Assembly (NCBI GenBank): GCA_029879595.1
Contig: JAOUPZ010000011.1
Location: forward strand, 1 to 18,406
Reading direction: 5' to 3'
DNA from: Deltaproteobacteria bacterium
GTDB lineage: Bacteria > SAR324 > JACQKK01
DNA length: 18,406 nt
Shown: one piece after another, positions 7,248 to 13,719 of the stretch
Layout: every line of letters starts with the position of its first letter
How positions within the stretch are numbered: the stretch's first letter is position 1
Notes under the pieces: generated by a model
What the model saw: the letters and a program-made list of their open reading frames with translations, nothing else
What the model was told of the DNA's origin: nothing
Databases searched by the model: none
Program-made: the position numbers and the translations under genes

Positions 7248-10200
7248 ATGAACTGTCCCAGGTGTGGATTTGAAAGCCCCGAAGGACACCTGTTCTGCGG
7301 GAAGTGCGGAACCAGGCTGGTCCAGGCCTGCCCGGATTGCGGCAACGAGAATCCTCCGGGAACCAACTTCTGCGTCCAGTGCGGAAAGCCACAGACCCCG
7401 CCCGCCGGAGAGCCCGCCGCACAGCCCCGCTCCCCGGAATCACCGCTGGATATTGACCGCCAGGGGGAGCGCCGCGAGGCCACGGTGGCCTTTTCAGACC
7501 TGGCGGGCTTCACCGCCATGAGCGAGCGCCTGGACCCGGAGGAGGTCGAAGCAATCATGAGCCGCATCAAGGAGGCGGCGGTGCCCATCGTGGAAAAACA
7601 CGGCGGCATGGTCAACCAGTTCGTGGGAGACGAGGTGCTGTCGCTCTTCGGCATCCCCACCGCCAACGAGGACGACCCGGTGCGGGCGGTGCGCGCGGCC
7701 CTTGAACTGCACAAAATGGTGCGCAAACTGAGCCGGGAGCTGGAGGAACGCATCGGTTGCCCCCTGGCCATGCATACCGGGATCAACACCGGGCTTATCC
7801 TGGTGCAGCGCAGCGATACCCGGGAGGGGCGATACGGCATTACCGGAGATACCGTGAACGTGGCGGCCCGGCTGGTCTCACTGGCGCAGTCCGATGAGAT
7901 TATGCTCAGCCCGGAGACCCGGCGGCTCTGTGGATCGTTTATCCGCACAGAGGCCCTGGAGCCCATCATGATGAAGGGCAAGTCCCAGCCCCAGATCCCC
8001 TACCGGGTGGTGGAGGAGGCAGTGCTGGGCTCGCGCTTCGAGGCCGCCCGGCGCAGGGGCCTGACTCCGCTGGTGGGCCGGCAGGATGAACGGGAGAAAA
8101 TCCGCACAACCATGGAACGCTTCCTCCAGGGGCAGGGACAGTTCATTACCGTGACCGGCGAGGCCGGCGTGGGCAAGAGCCGGCTGCTGTACGAGTTCAT
8201 GCAGGAAATTCCCGGGGAGCAGGTCAATCTGGTGGAGGTGCGCTGCCCGTCTTATGGCGGAGACATGCCCTTCATTCCATGGATCGGTGCGTTCCGGGGA
8301 ATTCTGGGCCTGGGCGACGAGGACACCCCGGAAGCCCTGCTGGACAAGACCGTCCGGGGAATCACGGGTATCAGCCCGGCGCTGCGCGAATACCTGCCCC
8401 TGTACCTGAATCTTTTGTCCATCGCCAGTCCGGAACACCCCATTCCCAAAAACCTCCAGGGCCCGGAGCTTGCCGGAGCCCTTTATGAGGCCATCACGGC
8501 CTTCATGCTCGAGTATTCCCGGAAAAAGCCGGTGGTATTCATCGCCGAGGACTGGCACTGGGCCGACAAGGCATCGGCAAGCGCCCTGGGACAGCTCGCC
8601 GGCAGGATATCCGGCGAGAACCTTCTGGTAATCGCCGTGTACCGCTCGCTGCATAATCCGCAGTGGGCCCAGATGGAGCACCACACCGCAATTACCATCG
8701 CCCCCCTGGACAGCGCCTGCACCGAGCAGGTTATCCGGGGGATCTGGGGAGGTGTCAAGGTGCCCCCGGCCCTGGTTGGCATCATCCATGACCGCACATC
8801 CGGCAACCCCCTGTTCATCGAGGAGGTCTGCCTGACCCTGACCGAGGACGGCTCGGCGGAGTTGAAGGATGGAGTCCTGGTGCTGCACAGGCCGCCGGAA
8901 GAGCTGACCCTGCCCGGCTCGGTGCAGGCGGTTATCAGGGCCAGACTGGACAGGCTGGGCGGCGAACAGCGGGATATCCTGCGCATGGCCTCGGTAATCG
9001 GGCGGGAGTTTCCCCTCCGGCTGCTGGAATCCATAACCGGGGACAAGGGCCGCCATGTCATGGCCCTGAGGGAGCTGATGGAAAAGGAGATGGTGCTCCA
9101 GACCCGGCTGCCCCCCGACGAGGCCTACATGTTCAAGCAGGCCCTCACCCAGGAGGTGGCCTATGAAACGCTGCTCCGCCAGCAGCGAAAAGAACTGCAC
9201 GGCAGGGTCGCCCAGACCATTGAGGAGCTGTACGCGGAACGCCTCGAGGAACACTACGAGCTTCTGGTGCATAACTATTCCCTGGCGGAAAACCGGGAAA
9301 AGGCCGCCTTCTATGGAAAACTGGCCGCGAAAAAATCCCACCAGATAAGCCAGTTTCAGCACGCCGTGTCCCTGTACGAACAGACGGTGGCCTGGCTGGA
9401 AACCATGGGGGAGAACCCGGAGCGGATGAAAACCATCGTGGATATCAAGATGGAAGTCTGCTGGGGCCTGATAGGTATCGGACGGTTTCAGGAAGCGGAA
9501 AAAGCCTGCCTGGAGGCGGTGGGCGTGGCGGAAAAACTGGGGGACCGCATCCGGCTGGGAAAAATTTACTACGGGCTGGCCAACGCCTCGGTTTTTCAGG
9601 GCAAGCTGGAGGACACGGAATCCTATGCCCTGAAGTCCATCAAGTGCCTCAAGGACACCTCCGAACAGGGGGTGATCCCCATCGTGCTGCACCTGCTGGG
9701 AGGCTGCCACCTGGGGCAGGGCCTGTGGCGGAAGGCCGAACCAAGCCTCACGGAGGCCGTTACGCAGTACGAAGCCCTGGGGCTGACCGGCGACTATTCG
9801 TTCGGATACTGGGTGATGGGCTATCCGGTGGGCTGCGCCCAGTTGGCCTATGTGAAGGGACTCACCGGACACGCCCCGGAAGCCCGCGACCTGTTCAGAA
9901 AAAGCGGAACCCCGGAACTGGAGGAACAGGGCAACCTGACCACGCGCATGATCTACAACTCCTGGCTGGGGCTGCTGATATCGCTGACCGGCGAGGACAT
10001 CGGCAACTCGTTGGAAAAGGTGGACAGTCTGATCGAGGTGGCGAAAAAATCCGATTCACCATTCGCCATGCTGGTGTTCAACGTGGCCCGCGTGAACATT
10101 CTGCTGGGGCTGGAGCGGCATGAGGATGTAACCAGTTACGGCCGGGCCCTGCTCAAATCCATTGAGGGGCTGCCCATCCGCACAGGGCACATTGCCAACC

Positions 10201-10598
10201 TGCGTTACGACCAGGTGCTATCGGCTCTGGCGCTGGGTGATCATGACTGGGCCCGGGAGAATTTCATCAAGGGCTCGGAACTGGTGGAGCTTGCTCCCAA
10301 CTGGTGGGGGCCCCGCTACAAGTTCCTGGAGGGGCTGCTGATTACCCATGATGAAAGCCCGGACTTTATGCGCGCCGAGGCCTGCTTTGAGCAATCGGTG
10401 AAGAACGATGAAAAGATGGGAGCAGTGGTTCCCGCGGCCCAGACCAGGTTTTACAGGGCCAGGATGCTCGTTGCCCGCGAGGATTTCCTGCCGGCCCGAT
10501 ACATGCTCTTCGGTCTGGCCGACCGCTTCGACCGCTGGGGGATGGCCTTGTGGCGGAAAAAGTGTGAGGACCTGCTGAGAACCCTGCCTCCAGAATGA
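7248..10598 (+). CDS. Class III nucleotide cyclase fused to zinc ribbons, AAA ATPase and TPR repeats
   Basis: Starting at ATG 7248 the protein has 1116 residues; an in-frame GTG at 7176 would add 24 residues that look unlike a domain. Residues 2-48 hold two Cys4 zinc ribbons (CPRC/CGKC and CPDC/CVQC). Residues about 75-255 form a class III cyclase domain with metal-binding Asp84 (AFSDLAGF) and Asp128 (VGDEV). They also include Asp201 at an adenine-selecting position and transition-state residues Asn204 and Arg208 (GDTVNVAARL). The lysine usual before the second Asp appears as Gln124. A STAND/AAA-type ATPase follows, with Walker A GEAGVGKS (304-311) and a Walker B-like VVFIAEDWHWAD, then a long helical region with TPR-like repeats (such as RFQEAEKACLEAVGVAEKLGD). 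The family is thought to couple ligand or protein sensing by the TPR/ATPase parts to cAMP synthesis. Cytoplasmic; no membrane segments. It ends 3 bp from a convergent Crp/Fnr gene. Confidence 0.9.
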   Translation: MNCPRCGFESPEGHLFCGKCGTRLVQACPDCGNENPPGTNFCVQCGKPQTPPAGEPAAQPRSPESPLDIDRQGERREATVAFSDLAGFTAMSERLDPEEVEAIMSRIKEAAVPIVEKHGGMVNQFVGDEVLSLFGIPTANEDDPVRAVRAALELHKMVRKLSRELEERIGCPLAMHTGINTGLILVQRSDTREGRYGITGDTVNVAARLVSLAQSDEIMLSPETRRLCGSFIRTEALEPIMMKGKSQPQIPYRVVEEAVLGSRFEAARRRGLTPLVGRQDEREKIRTTMERFLQGQGQFITVTGEAGVGKSRLLYEFMQEIPGEQVNLVEVRCPSYGGDMPFIPWIGAFRGILGLGDEDTPEALLDKTVRGITGISPALREYLPLYLNLLSIASPEHPIPKNLQGPELAGALYEAITAFMLEYSRKKPVVFIAEDWHWADKASASALGQLAGRISGENLLVIAVYRSLHNPQWAQMEHHTAITIAPLDSACTEQVIRGIWGGVKVPPALVGIIHDRTSGNPLFIEEVCLTLTEDGSAELKDGVLVLHRPPEELTLPGSVQAVIRARLDRLGGEQRDILRMASVIGREFPLRLLESITGDKGRHVMALRELMEKEMVLQTRLPPDEAYMFKQALTQEVAYETLLRQQRKELHGRVAQTIEELYAERLEEHYELLVHNYSLAENREKAAFYGKLAAKKSHQISQFQHAVSLYEQTVAWLETMGENPERMKTIVDIKMEVCWGLIGIGRFQEAEKACLEAVGVAEKLGDRIRLGKIYYGLANASVFQGKLEDTESYALKSIKCLKDTSEQGVIPIVLHLLGGCHLGQGLWRKAEPSLTEAVTQYEALGLTGDYSFGYWVMGYPVGCAQLAYVKGLTGHAPEARDLFRKSGTPELEEQGNLTTRMIYNSWLGLLISLTGEDIGNSLEKVDSLIEVAKKSDSPFAMLVFNVARVNILLGLERHEDVTSYGRALLKSIEGLPIRTGHIANLRYDQVLSALALGDHDWARENFIKGSELVELAPNWWGPRYKFLEGLLITHDESPDFMRAEACFEQSVKNDEKMGAVVPAAQTRFYRARMLVAREDFLPARYMLFGLADRFDRWGMALWRKKCEDLLRTLPPE

Positions 10599-10601
10599 GG
10601 C

Positions 10602-11282
10602 TCAGCGGCTGCTGCCGACCTGTTCCAGCAAAGCCCTGTCCAGAATCTTGATCCGTCCCCGCCCCAGCCTGAGGGTACCTTTCCGTTCAAAATCCTTCAA
10701 AATCCGGCTGACCACCTCGCGGGCCGAGCCCAGTTCCACCGCCAGATCAGCGTGGGTCACCTCCAGGGTGTCGTCACCGGATTTTTCCGAGGCCCGGAGC
10801 AGCCGGTCGGCCAGCCGCAGGTCAACCCTTCCAAAGGCCACCTCGTCAACCACCATCATCATCTCGGTAAGCCGGTTGGAGAGGGTAAGGTTGACAAAGC
10901 CCTGCAGTTCGGAGTGCTGGTTGAGCTGCCGCCGGAACTCATGGGCGGGAACCGTTAGCATTTCTACGTCTGTTTCCGCAACGGCCACGGCGGGTATATA
11001 GGGCTCATTGCCCGAGATGGCACATGTGGAGGAAAGGATGCACATCTCTCCCGGCTCCACCCGGTACAGTGTGATCTCCCGGCCGTTTTCCCCCAGTTTA
11101 TAAACCCGGATCACACCCTTGAGCACGAAGGGCACCATGGGGCACGGAAAGCCCTCCTCGTACATCACCGAACCTTCCTTGAAGCTCCTCTGTTCGGCCT
11201 GCCTTAATATTTCATCAACGACCTTTCCCTGCAGCCTTGGGAAAAGCGCCTTGAATTCCTCTGCGATTTCGTTAGAGATCAT
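10602..11282 (-). CDS. Crp/Fnr-family transcription regulator with conserved-type cysteines
   Basis: This 226-residue protein has an N-terminal cyclic-nucleotide-binding-type beta-roll (about 12-125), a dimerisation helix (about 128-155) and a C-terminal winged helix-turn-helix. The recognition helix is within GSAREVVSRILKDFERKG (185-202), typical of Crp/Fnr DNA binding. It lacks the G-E-L...R-S-A signature with which true CRP proteins hold cAMP. In that region it has PGEMCILSSTCAISG with Cys81 and Cys87, and Cys47 lies earlier. It also lacks the N-terminal Cys cluster of Fnr. Thiol or metal-based sensing is therefore more likely than cAMP; that is inference. The start is supported by GGAG five bases before the ATG. 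It lies 117 bp downstream of dedA on the same strand and converges with the cyclase gene. Confidence 0.85.
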   Translation of the reverse strand: MISNEIAEEFKALFPRLQGKVVDEILRQAEQRSFKEGSVMYEEGFPCPMVPFVLKGVIRVYKLGENGREITLYRVEPGEMCILSSTCAISGNEPYIPAVAVAETDVEMLTVPAHEFRRQLNQHSELQGFVNLTLSNRLTEMMMVVDEVAFGRVDLRLADRLLRASEKSGDDTLEVTHADLAVELGSAREVVSRILKDFERKGTLRLGRGRIKILDRALLEQVGSSR

Positions 11283-11399
11283 GACTTCTCCAGGTGCCTC
11301 GTTCCGGTGGAGTGCGCCTGACCGGAAACAACTCCGTCGGCGTCACATCAGCCCTGCCTTACTCGCCTTTTCACAGTTTAACCCATCCTCGGCCGAATT

Positions 11400-12074
11400 T
11401 CATTTCCTGGTCAGCAAATACCTTATCAGGAGCACCAGGGCAACCAGAACCAGCACCGCCAGCACCACCCTGTTGTAGGCGATCAGGAAAACCGAGACCT
11501 CGCCCCAGTTCTCCCCTATGCGGAACCCGGCCCCCACCAGCAGCAGATGCCACAGCAGGCTGCTCAAACCGGAGAGCAAAGCCACCGCCCCCCAGGGCAA
11601 CGCCAGCAAACCGGCAGCCAGAGCGATGACCGAGCGCACCCCGGTCAAAAAGCGGTTGGCCGCCACCACGAACAGGCCATGCCGGGCCAGCCAGTCGATT
11701 GCCCGTTCCAGCGCGGCCCGTTCCAGCGCGGCCCGTTCCTGCGCGGCCCGTTCCAGGACTGTCCGTTCCGACCCGATGCGCCCCAGCCATCCGAAGAACC
11801 CCTTCCCGGCCGGGCCTTTTTTCGCTGAGTGCTCCAGCAGCCTGCCCAGGGCATACAGCACCATGAATCCCGCCCAGCCGCCACAGGTTGCGGCCAGCAG
11901 AACCGGCACGATCTGCAGCCTGCCCGTGCCGGCCAGATATCCGCCGAACACCGCCACCATGTCTCCGGGAAAGGGCGGAAACAGGTTCTCCAGCAGGGCC
12001 AGCCCAAACAGCAGCAGGTACGCCGTCTGTCCGGGAAGGCCCTCCAGAATGGAGTAAACGGTGGAAAAATCCAT
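11400..12074 (-). CDS. DedA-family membrane protein (SNARE-associated/VTT domain)
   Basis: From ATG 12074 the protein has 224 residues. Several membrane segments flank the DedA signature ENLFPPFPGD, whose Glu29 and Asp38 correspond to the acidic pair needed in E. coli YqjA. A second conserved element, NRFLTGVRSVIALAAG, carries Arg141 and Arg147. DedA proteins are implicated in undecaprenyl-phosphate and phospholipid flipping and in proton-dependent homeostasis of the inner membrane. Residues 103-127 are five repeats of a five-residue unit (ERxxL/ERAAL), encoded by a 15-bp tandem repeat. They sit in the soluble segment before the Arg motif, where other family members have a shorter amphipathic helix. 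An in-frame reading extends 45 residues upstream, but those residues do not resemble DedA. The ribosome site at 12074 is weak. Transcribed towards the Crp/Fnr gene. Confidence 0.85.
   Translation of the reverse strand: MDFSTVYSILEGLPGQTAYLLLFGLALLENLFPPFPGDMVAVFGGYLAGTGRLQIVPVLLAATCGGWAGFMVLYALGRLLEHSAKKGPAGKGFFGWLGRIGSERTVLERAAQERAALERAALERAIDWLARHGLFVVAANRFLTGVRSVIALAAGLLALPWGAVALLSGLSSLLWHLLLVGAGFRIGENWGEVSVFLIAYNRVVLAVLVLVALVLLIRYLLTRK
11701..11775 (-). repeat. 15-bp tandem repeat inside dedA
   Basis: On the + strand the unit GCCCGTTCCAGCGCG occurs at 11701-11715 and 11716-11730, with one change at 11731-11745. Degenerate copies follow at 11746-11760 and 11761-11775. The repeat encodes the ERAAL-type pentads of DedA. 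The identity of the first copies implies recent duplication, and the 15-bp unit keeps the frame. Confidence 0.85.
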
Positions 12075-12112
12075 GTCTGCCAAGTCCAGAACTACTCCCC
12101 CGGCATCCTTGG

Positions 12113-12138
12113 CAATACGGCCATATATGGTAGTATTG
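12113..12138. promoter_or_regulatory. 26-bp palindrome upstream of dedA, probable operator
   Basis: CAATAC (12113-12118) and GTATTG (12133-12138) flank the perfect inner palindrome CCATATATGG (12121-12130), with one two-base mismatch per side. In all, 11 of 13 positions per half-site are symmetric. It lies 39 bp upstream of the dedA start on one strand and overlaps a TTGACC -35-like box on the other. It is thus well placed to control dedA and the small + strand gene together. The cognate regulator is unknown. Confidence 0.5.
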
Positions 12139-12164
12139 ACCTTAAAGGAGGCACGAAATAATTT
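12136..12164 (+). promoter_or_regulatory. Weak promoter candidate for the + strand small ORF
   Basis: TTGACC (12136-12141) is a good -35 match. Seventeen bases on is TAATTT (12159-12164), a poor -10; TTTAAT (12162-12167) is a better hexamer but at 20-bp spacing. The -35 overlaps the right arm of the palindrome. An AAAGGAGG at 12144-12151 also lies here, but the nearest ATG (12166) opens a frame that does not look protein-like. Confidence 0.25.
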
Positions 12165-12226
12165 AATGGTCGCCAACCGCCGGAACGCCCATGCTGCCGG
12201 CAGGCCCAACGGGAGGAACCAGCGCT

Positions 12227-12331
12227 ATGACCCTGATAATAAACATCGCCGCACTGACCCTGTTTACCCTGGCAGTCTGCCTGGTGCTCTCCTGGCACTG
12301 GGAGGAGGTCTACGGGGACAATCACTACTGA
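12227..12331 (+). CDS. Predicted 34-residue single-span membrane microprotein
   Basis: A short frame starts at ATG 12227, eight bases after the strong ribosome-binding sequence GGGAGGA, and ends at TGA 12331. Its first half (TLIINIAALTLFTLAVCLVL) is one membrane segment with one Cys, and the tail SWHWEEVYGDNHY is aromatic and acidic. That is the usual form of bacterial membrane microproteins such as subunits of oxidases or transporters. I recognise no family. It is on the opposite strand to dedA and the SDR gene, downstream of the 26-bp palindrome. The good ribosome site and the sensible membrane profile argue for a real gene. Against it are its small size and the lack of a strong promoter. 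It accounts for part of the otherwise gene-free 12075-12430 stretch. Confidence 0.5.
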   Translation: MTLIINIAALTLFTLAVCLVLSWHWEEVYGDNHY

Positions 12332-12336
12332 GCAGG

Positions 12337-12360
12337 CTGCCTGCGGTACTGCCTGCGGTA
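12337..12360. repeat. 12-bp direct repeat, two copies
   Basis: CTGCCTGCGGTA occurs at 12337-12348 and 12349-12360. It is followed by CTGG/CTGC-rich low-complexity sequence to about 12386. It lies just after the microprotein stop and before the end of the SDR gene. No other feature is seen between 12361 and 12430. Confidence 0.7.
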
Positions 12361-12430
12361 CTGGCTGGCTGCCGGGCTGGCTGGCGGCCGTCAGAGCGGT
12401 CCTGTATTCCCATCCTGAACGGCTGTCCCC

Positions 12431-13176
12431 TCAGAGATTCCATCCGCCGGAAACAACCAGATTTGCGCCCGAAACATAATCCGCCGCCGGTGAAAGCAGA
12501 TAGTCCAGGGCCCCGGTGATATCAGCAAAACCACCTGGTCGCCCAGCCGGTATCAGGGCACCTCACCGACGCTGTTTTCCAGGAATCCCGGAGATATCTG
12601 ATTCACCGTAATCCCTTCCGGGGTCAGCACCCGGGCGAAGGAACGCATCAGGATATGCGCCCCCACCTTGGCGATATGGTAGGGGGTGGCAAAGTCGCGG
12701 GCCACAATCCTGTCGGCACCCGAATCTCCGATCAGGATTACCCGGGCGGGATGCCCCCCGCCTTCCCCGGCCGCCCCCCTCAGGAGGGGCAGGGCCGCGC
12801 GGGTCAGGTGATAAACCCCGCTCAGGGTCACTCCCAGGGTCTCGTCCCAGGCGCCAGGGGGCAGTTCCAGCAGCCCGGACTCCGGGTAGGCCCCCGCGTT
12901 GTGGATCAAAAGGTGCAGACACGCGGCATGTCCGGCGGCCTGCTCCGCCAGCCGGGAACATTCCCCGCTGCGGGACAGATCCGCCTCCAGCAACACGGTC
13001 TGGGCGCCCTTTTGCCTGGCCAGGGCGGAGGTCTCCCGGGCGCCATCGGCGCTGCGGTTATAATGCAGGAACAGCAACACTCCGGGCGCTGCCAGGTGCA
13101 GGGCCAGAGCCCGGCCCAGGCCCCGTCCCGCCCCCGTTACCAGGACCGTCCGCATTTCCGCCATGGTTTGCGTCAT
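12431..13176 (-). pseudogene. folM: FolM-like pteridine reductase SDR, interrupted by a one-base frameshift
   Basis: The first 207 residues (13176 down to a TGA at 12553-12555) are a short-chain dehydrogenase/reductase. It has TGAGRGLG (14-21) for NADPH, HNAG (92-95), Ser152, and the catalytic Tyr166 and Lys170 in YHIAK; the ending PGFLENSVGE is typical of pteridine reductase/FolM proteins. The frame then stops, but the missing C-terminus continues in the next frame. It runs from about 12556 to a TGA at 12431, reads IPAGRPGGFADI near its start and closes with YVSGANLVVSGGWNL. Adding one C to the CCC run (12556-12558, - strand) restores a normal 248-residue protein. It may be a true mutation or a homopolymer sequencing error. 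FolM reduces dihydromonapterin or dihydrofolate. GGAGGA precedes the start at proper spacing, 16 bp after folB, so the two are co-transcribed. The split copy lacks the last substrate-pocket and interface region. Confidence 0.82.
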
Positions 13177-13192
13177 GATTTCCTCCGCCGGT

Positions 13193-13558
13193 TCAGTCCC
13201 GGGAGTAGCTTAGACTCACCGAGGCCCCCCCGCTGCCGGAAATGGACTCCGGCTTGAGCACGTTCAGGCTCACGGCAGAAAGGGGGAACCTCTCGCACAG
13301 ATGCCGGGCCAGCGCGCGCGCCAGTTCCTCCAGCAGCCGGAACTGGCCTTCCACCACGAAGCGCCGCGCTTCCGCTGCCACATCGGAATAATCCACCGTG
13401 TCCTCGATCTGAGCGCTTTGGGCCGACGGGCCAAAGTCCACCGGAAAGGTGATGGTGATGAACAGGGGCTGGATCTGTTCGCGCTCCTCCTGGTCAATGC
13501 CGATGATGCAATCCACCCGCAGATCGTTTATCCGGACTTCCTCTTTGCTGAAAGGCAT
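13193..13558 (-). CDS. folB: Dihydroneopterin aldolase / dihydroneopterin-triphosphate epimerase family
   Basis: This 121-residue protein has the usual size of FolB/FolX. Family features are the acidic turn IGIDQEEREQIQP (20-31), the motif TVDYSDV (54-60) with Tyr57, the helix LLEELARALARHLCERF and the ending LNVLKPESISG, in which Lys102 matches the catalytic Lys. FolB cleaves 7,8-dihydroneopterin in folate synthesis; the related FolX epimerises the triphosphate towards monapterin. The two are hard to tell apart by eye. I chose ATG 13558 because the open frame upstream (to 13702) encodes residues outside the family and crosses a likely promoter. The partner downstream is a FolM-like reductase, and FolX plus FolM make tetrahydromonapterin in some proteobacteria, so either folate or monapterin synthesis is possible. 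The ribosome site (GGTGAG) is weak. Confidence 0.85.
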   Translation of the reverse strand: MPFSKEEVRINDLRVDCIIGIDQEEREQIQPLFITITFPVDFGPSAQSAQIEDTVDYSDVAAEARRFVVEGQFRLLEELARALARHLCERFPLSAVSLNVLKPESISGSGGASVSLSYSRD

Positions 13559-13590
13559 GCTCTCACCGTTGCTGGAAGTTCTGCGAAAAC

Positions 13591-13611
13591 TCCGGCCGCC
13601 TCTTGGCCGGA
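13591..13611 (-). promoter_or_regulatory. Stem-loop in the folB leader
   Basis: TCCGGCC (13591-13597) and GGCCGGA (13605-13611) form a 7-bp GC-rich stem with a 7-nt loop between the proposed folB promoter and its start codon. No T-run follows on the - strand that would make it a strong terminator. It could affect folB expression; the role is unproven. Confidence 0.3.
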
Positions 13612-13634
13612 ACTGATCCCCCGCCCCAGGGGCC

Positions 13635-13663
13635 ACTGTATGGGCTTGCGCCTGTTTTTTCAA
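13635..13663 (-). promoter_or_regulatory. Probable sigma70 promoter for folB-folM
   Basis: Read on the - strand, TTGAAA (13658-13663) and TACAGT (13635-13640) are exactly 17 bp apart. They match the consensus boxes at five and four positions of six. They lie in the 161-bp gap between the glnE stop and the folB start and would give a leader of about 70 nt. This suggests the pterin genes can be transcribed separately from gshA-glnE. Confidence 0.45.
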
Positions 13664-13719
13664 GCCTTCCCCCGGACCGTCCTGCTGACCGGGAGAGGGC
13701 ATTTCGCTGCAGCCGCCGC

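Noticed and set aside
7878..9872. 664-residue antisense open frame opposite the cyclase gene
   Set aside because: The + strand encodes intact zinc-ribbon, cyclase and AAA motifs. The antisense product is rich in Gly, His and Gln without motifs, a typical GC shadow.
12337..12386. CRISPR-like short repeats near 12.3 kb and elsewhere
   Set aside because: Units are contiguous with no spacers, copy numbers are two to five, and no cas-like gene is present.
12061..12519. 152-residue + strand frame across the dedA upstream region
   Set aside because: It crosses the palindrome, the microprotein and the end of the SDR gene. Its product is Arg/Pro-rich without structure, although an AAAGGAGG lies inside it.
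13559..13702. N-terminal extension of FolB to an upstream ATG at 13702
   Set aside because: The added 48 residues are outside the family length. The -35/-10 pair and a stem-loop occupy this stretch.
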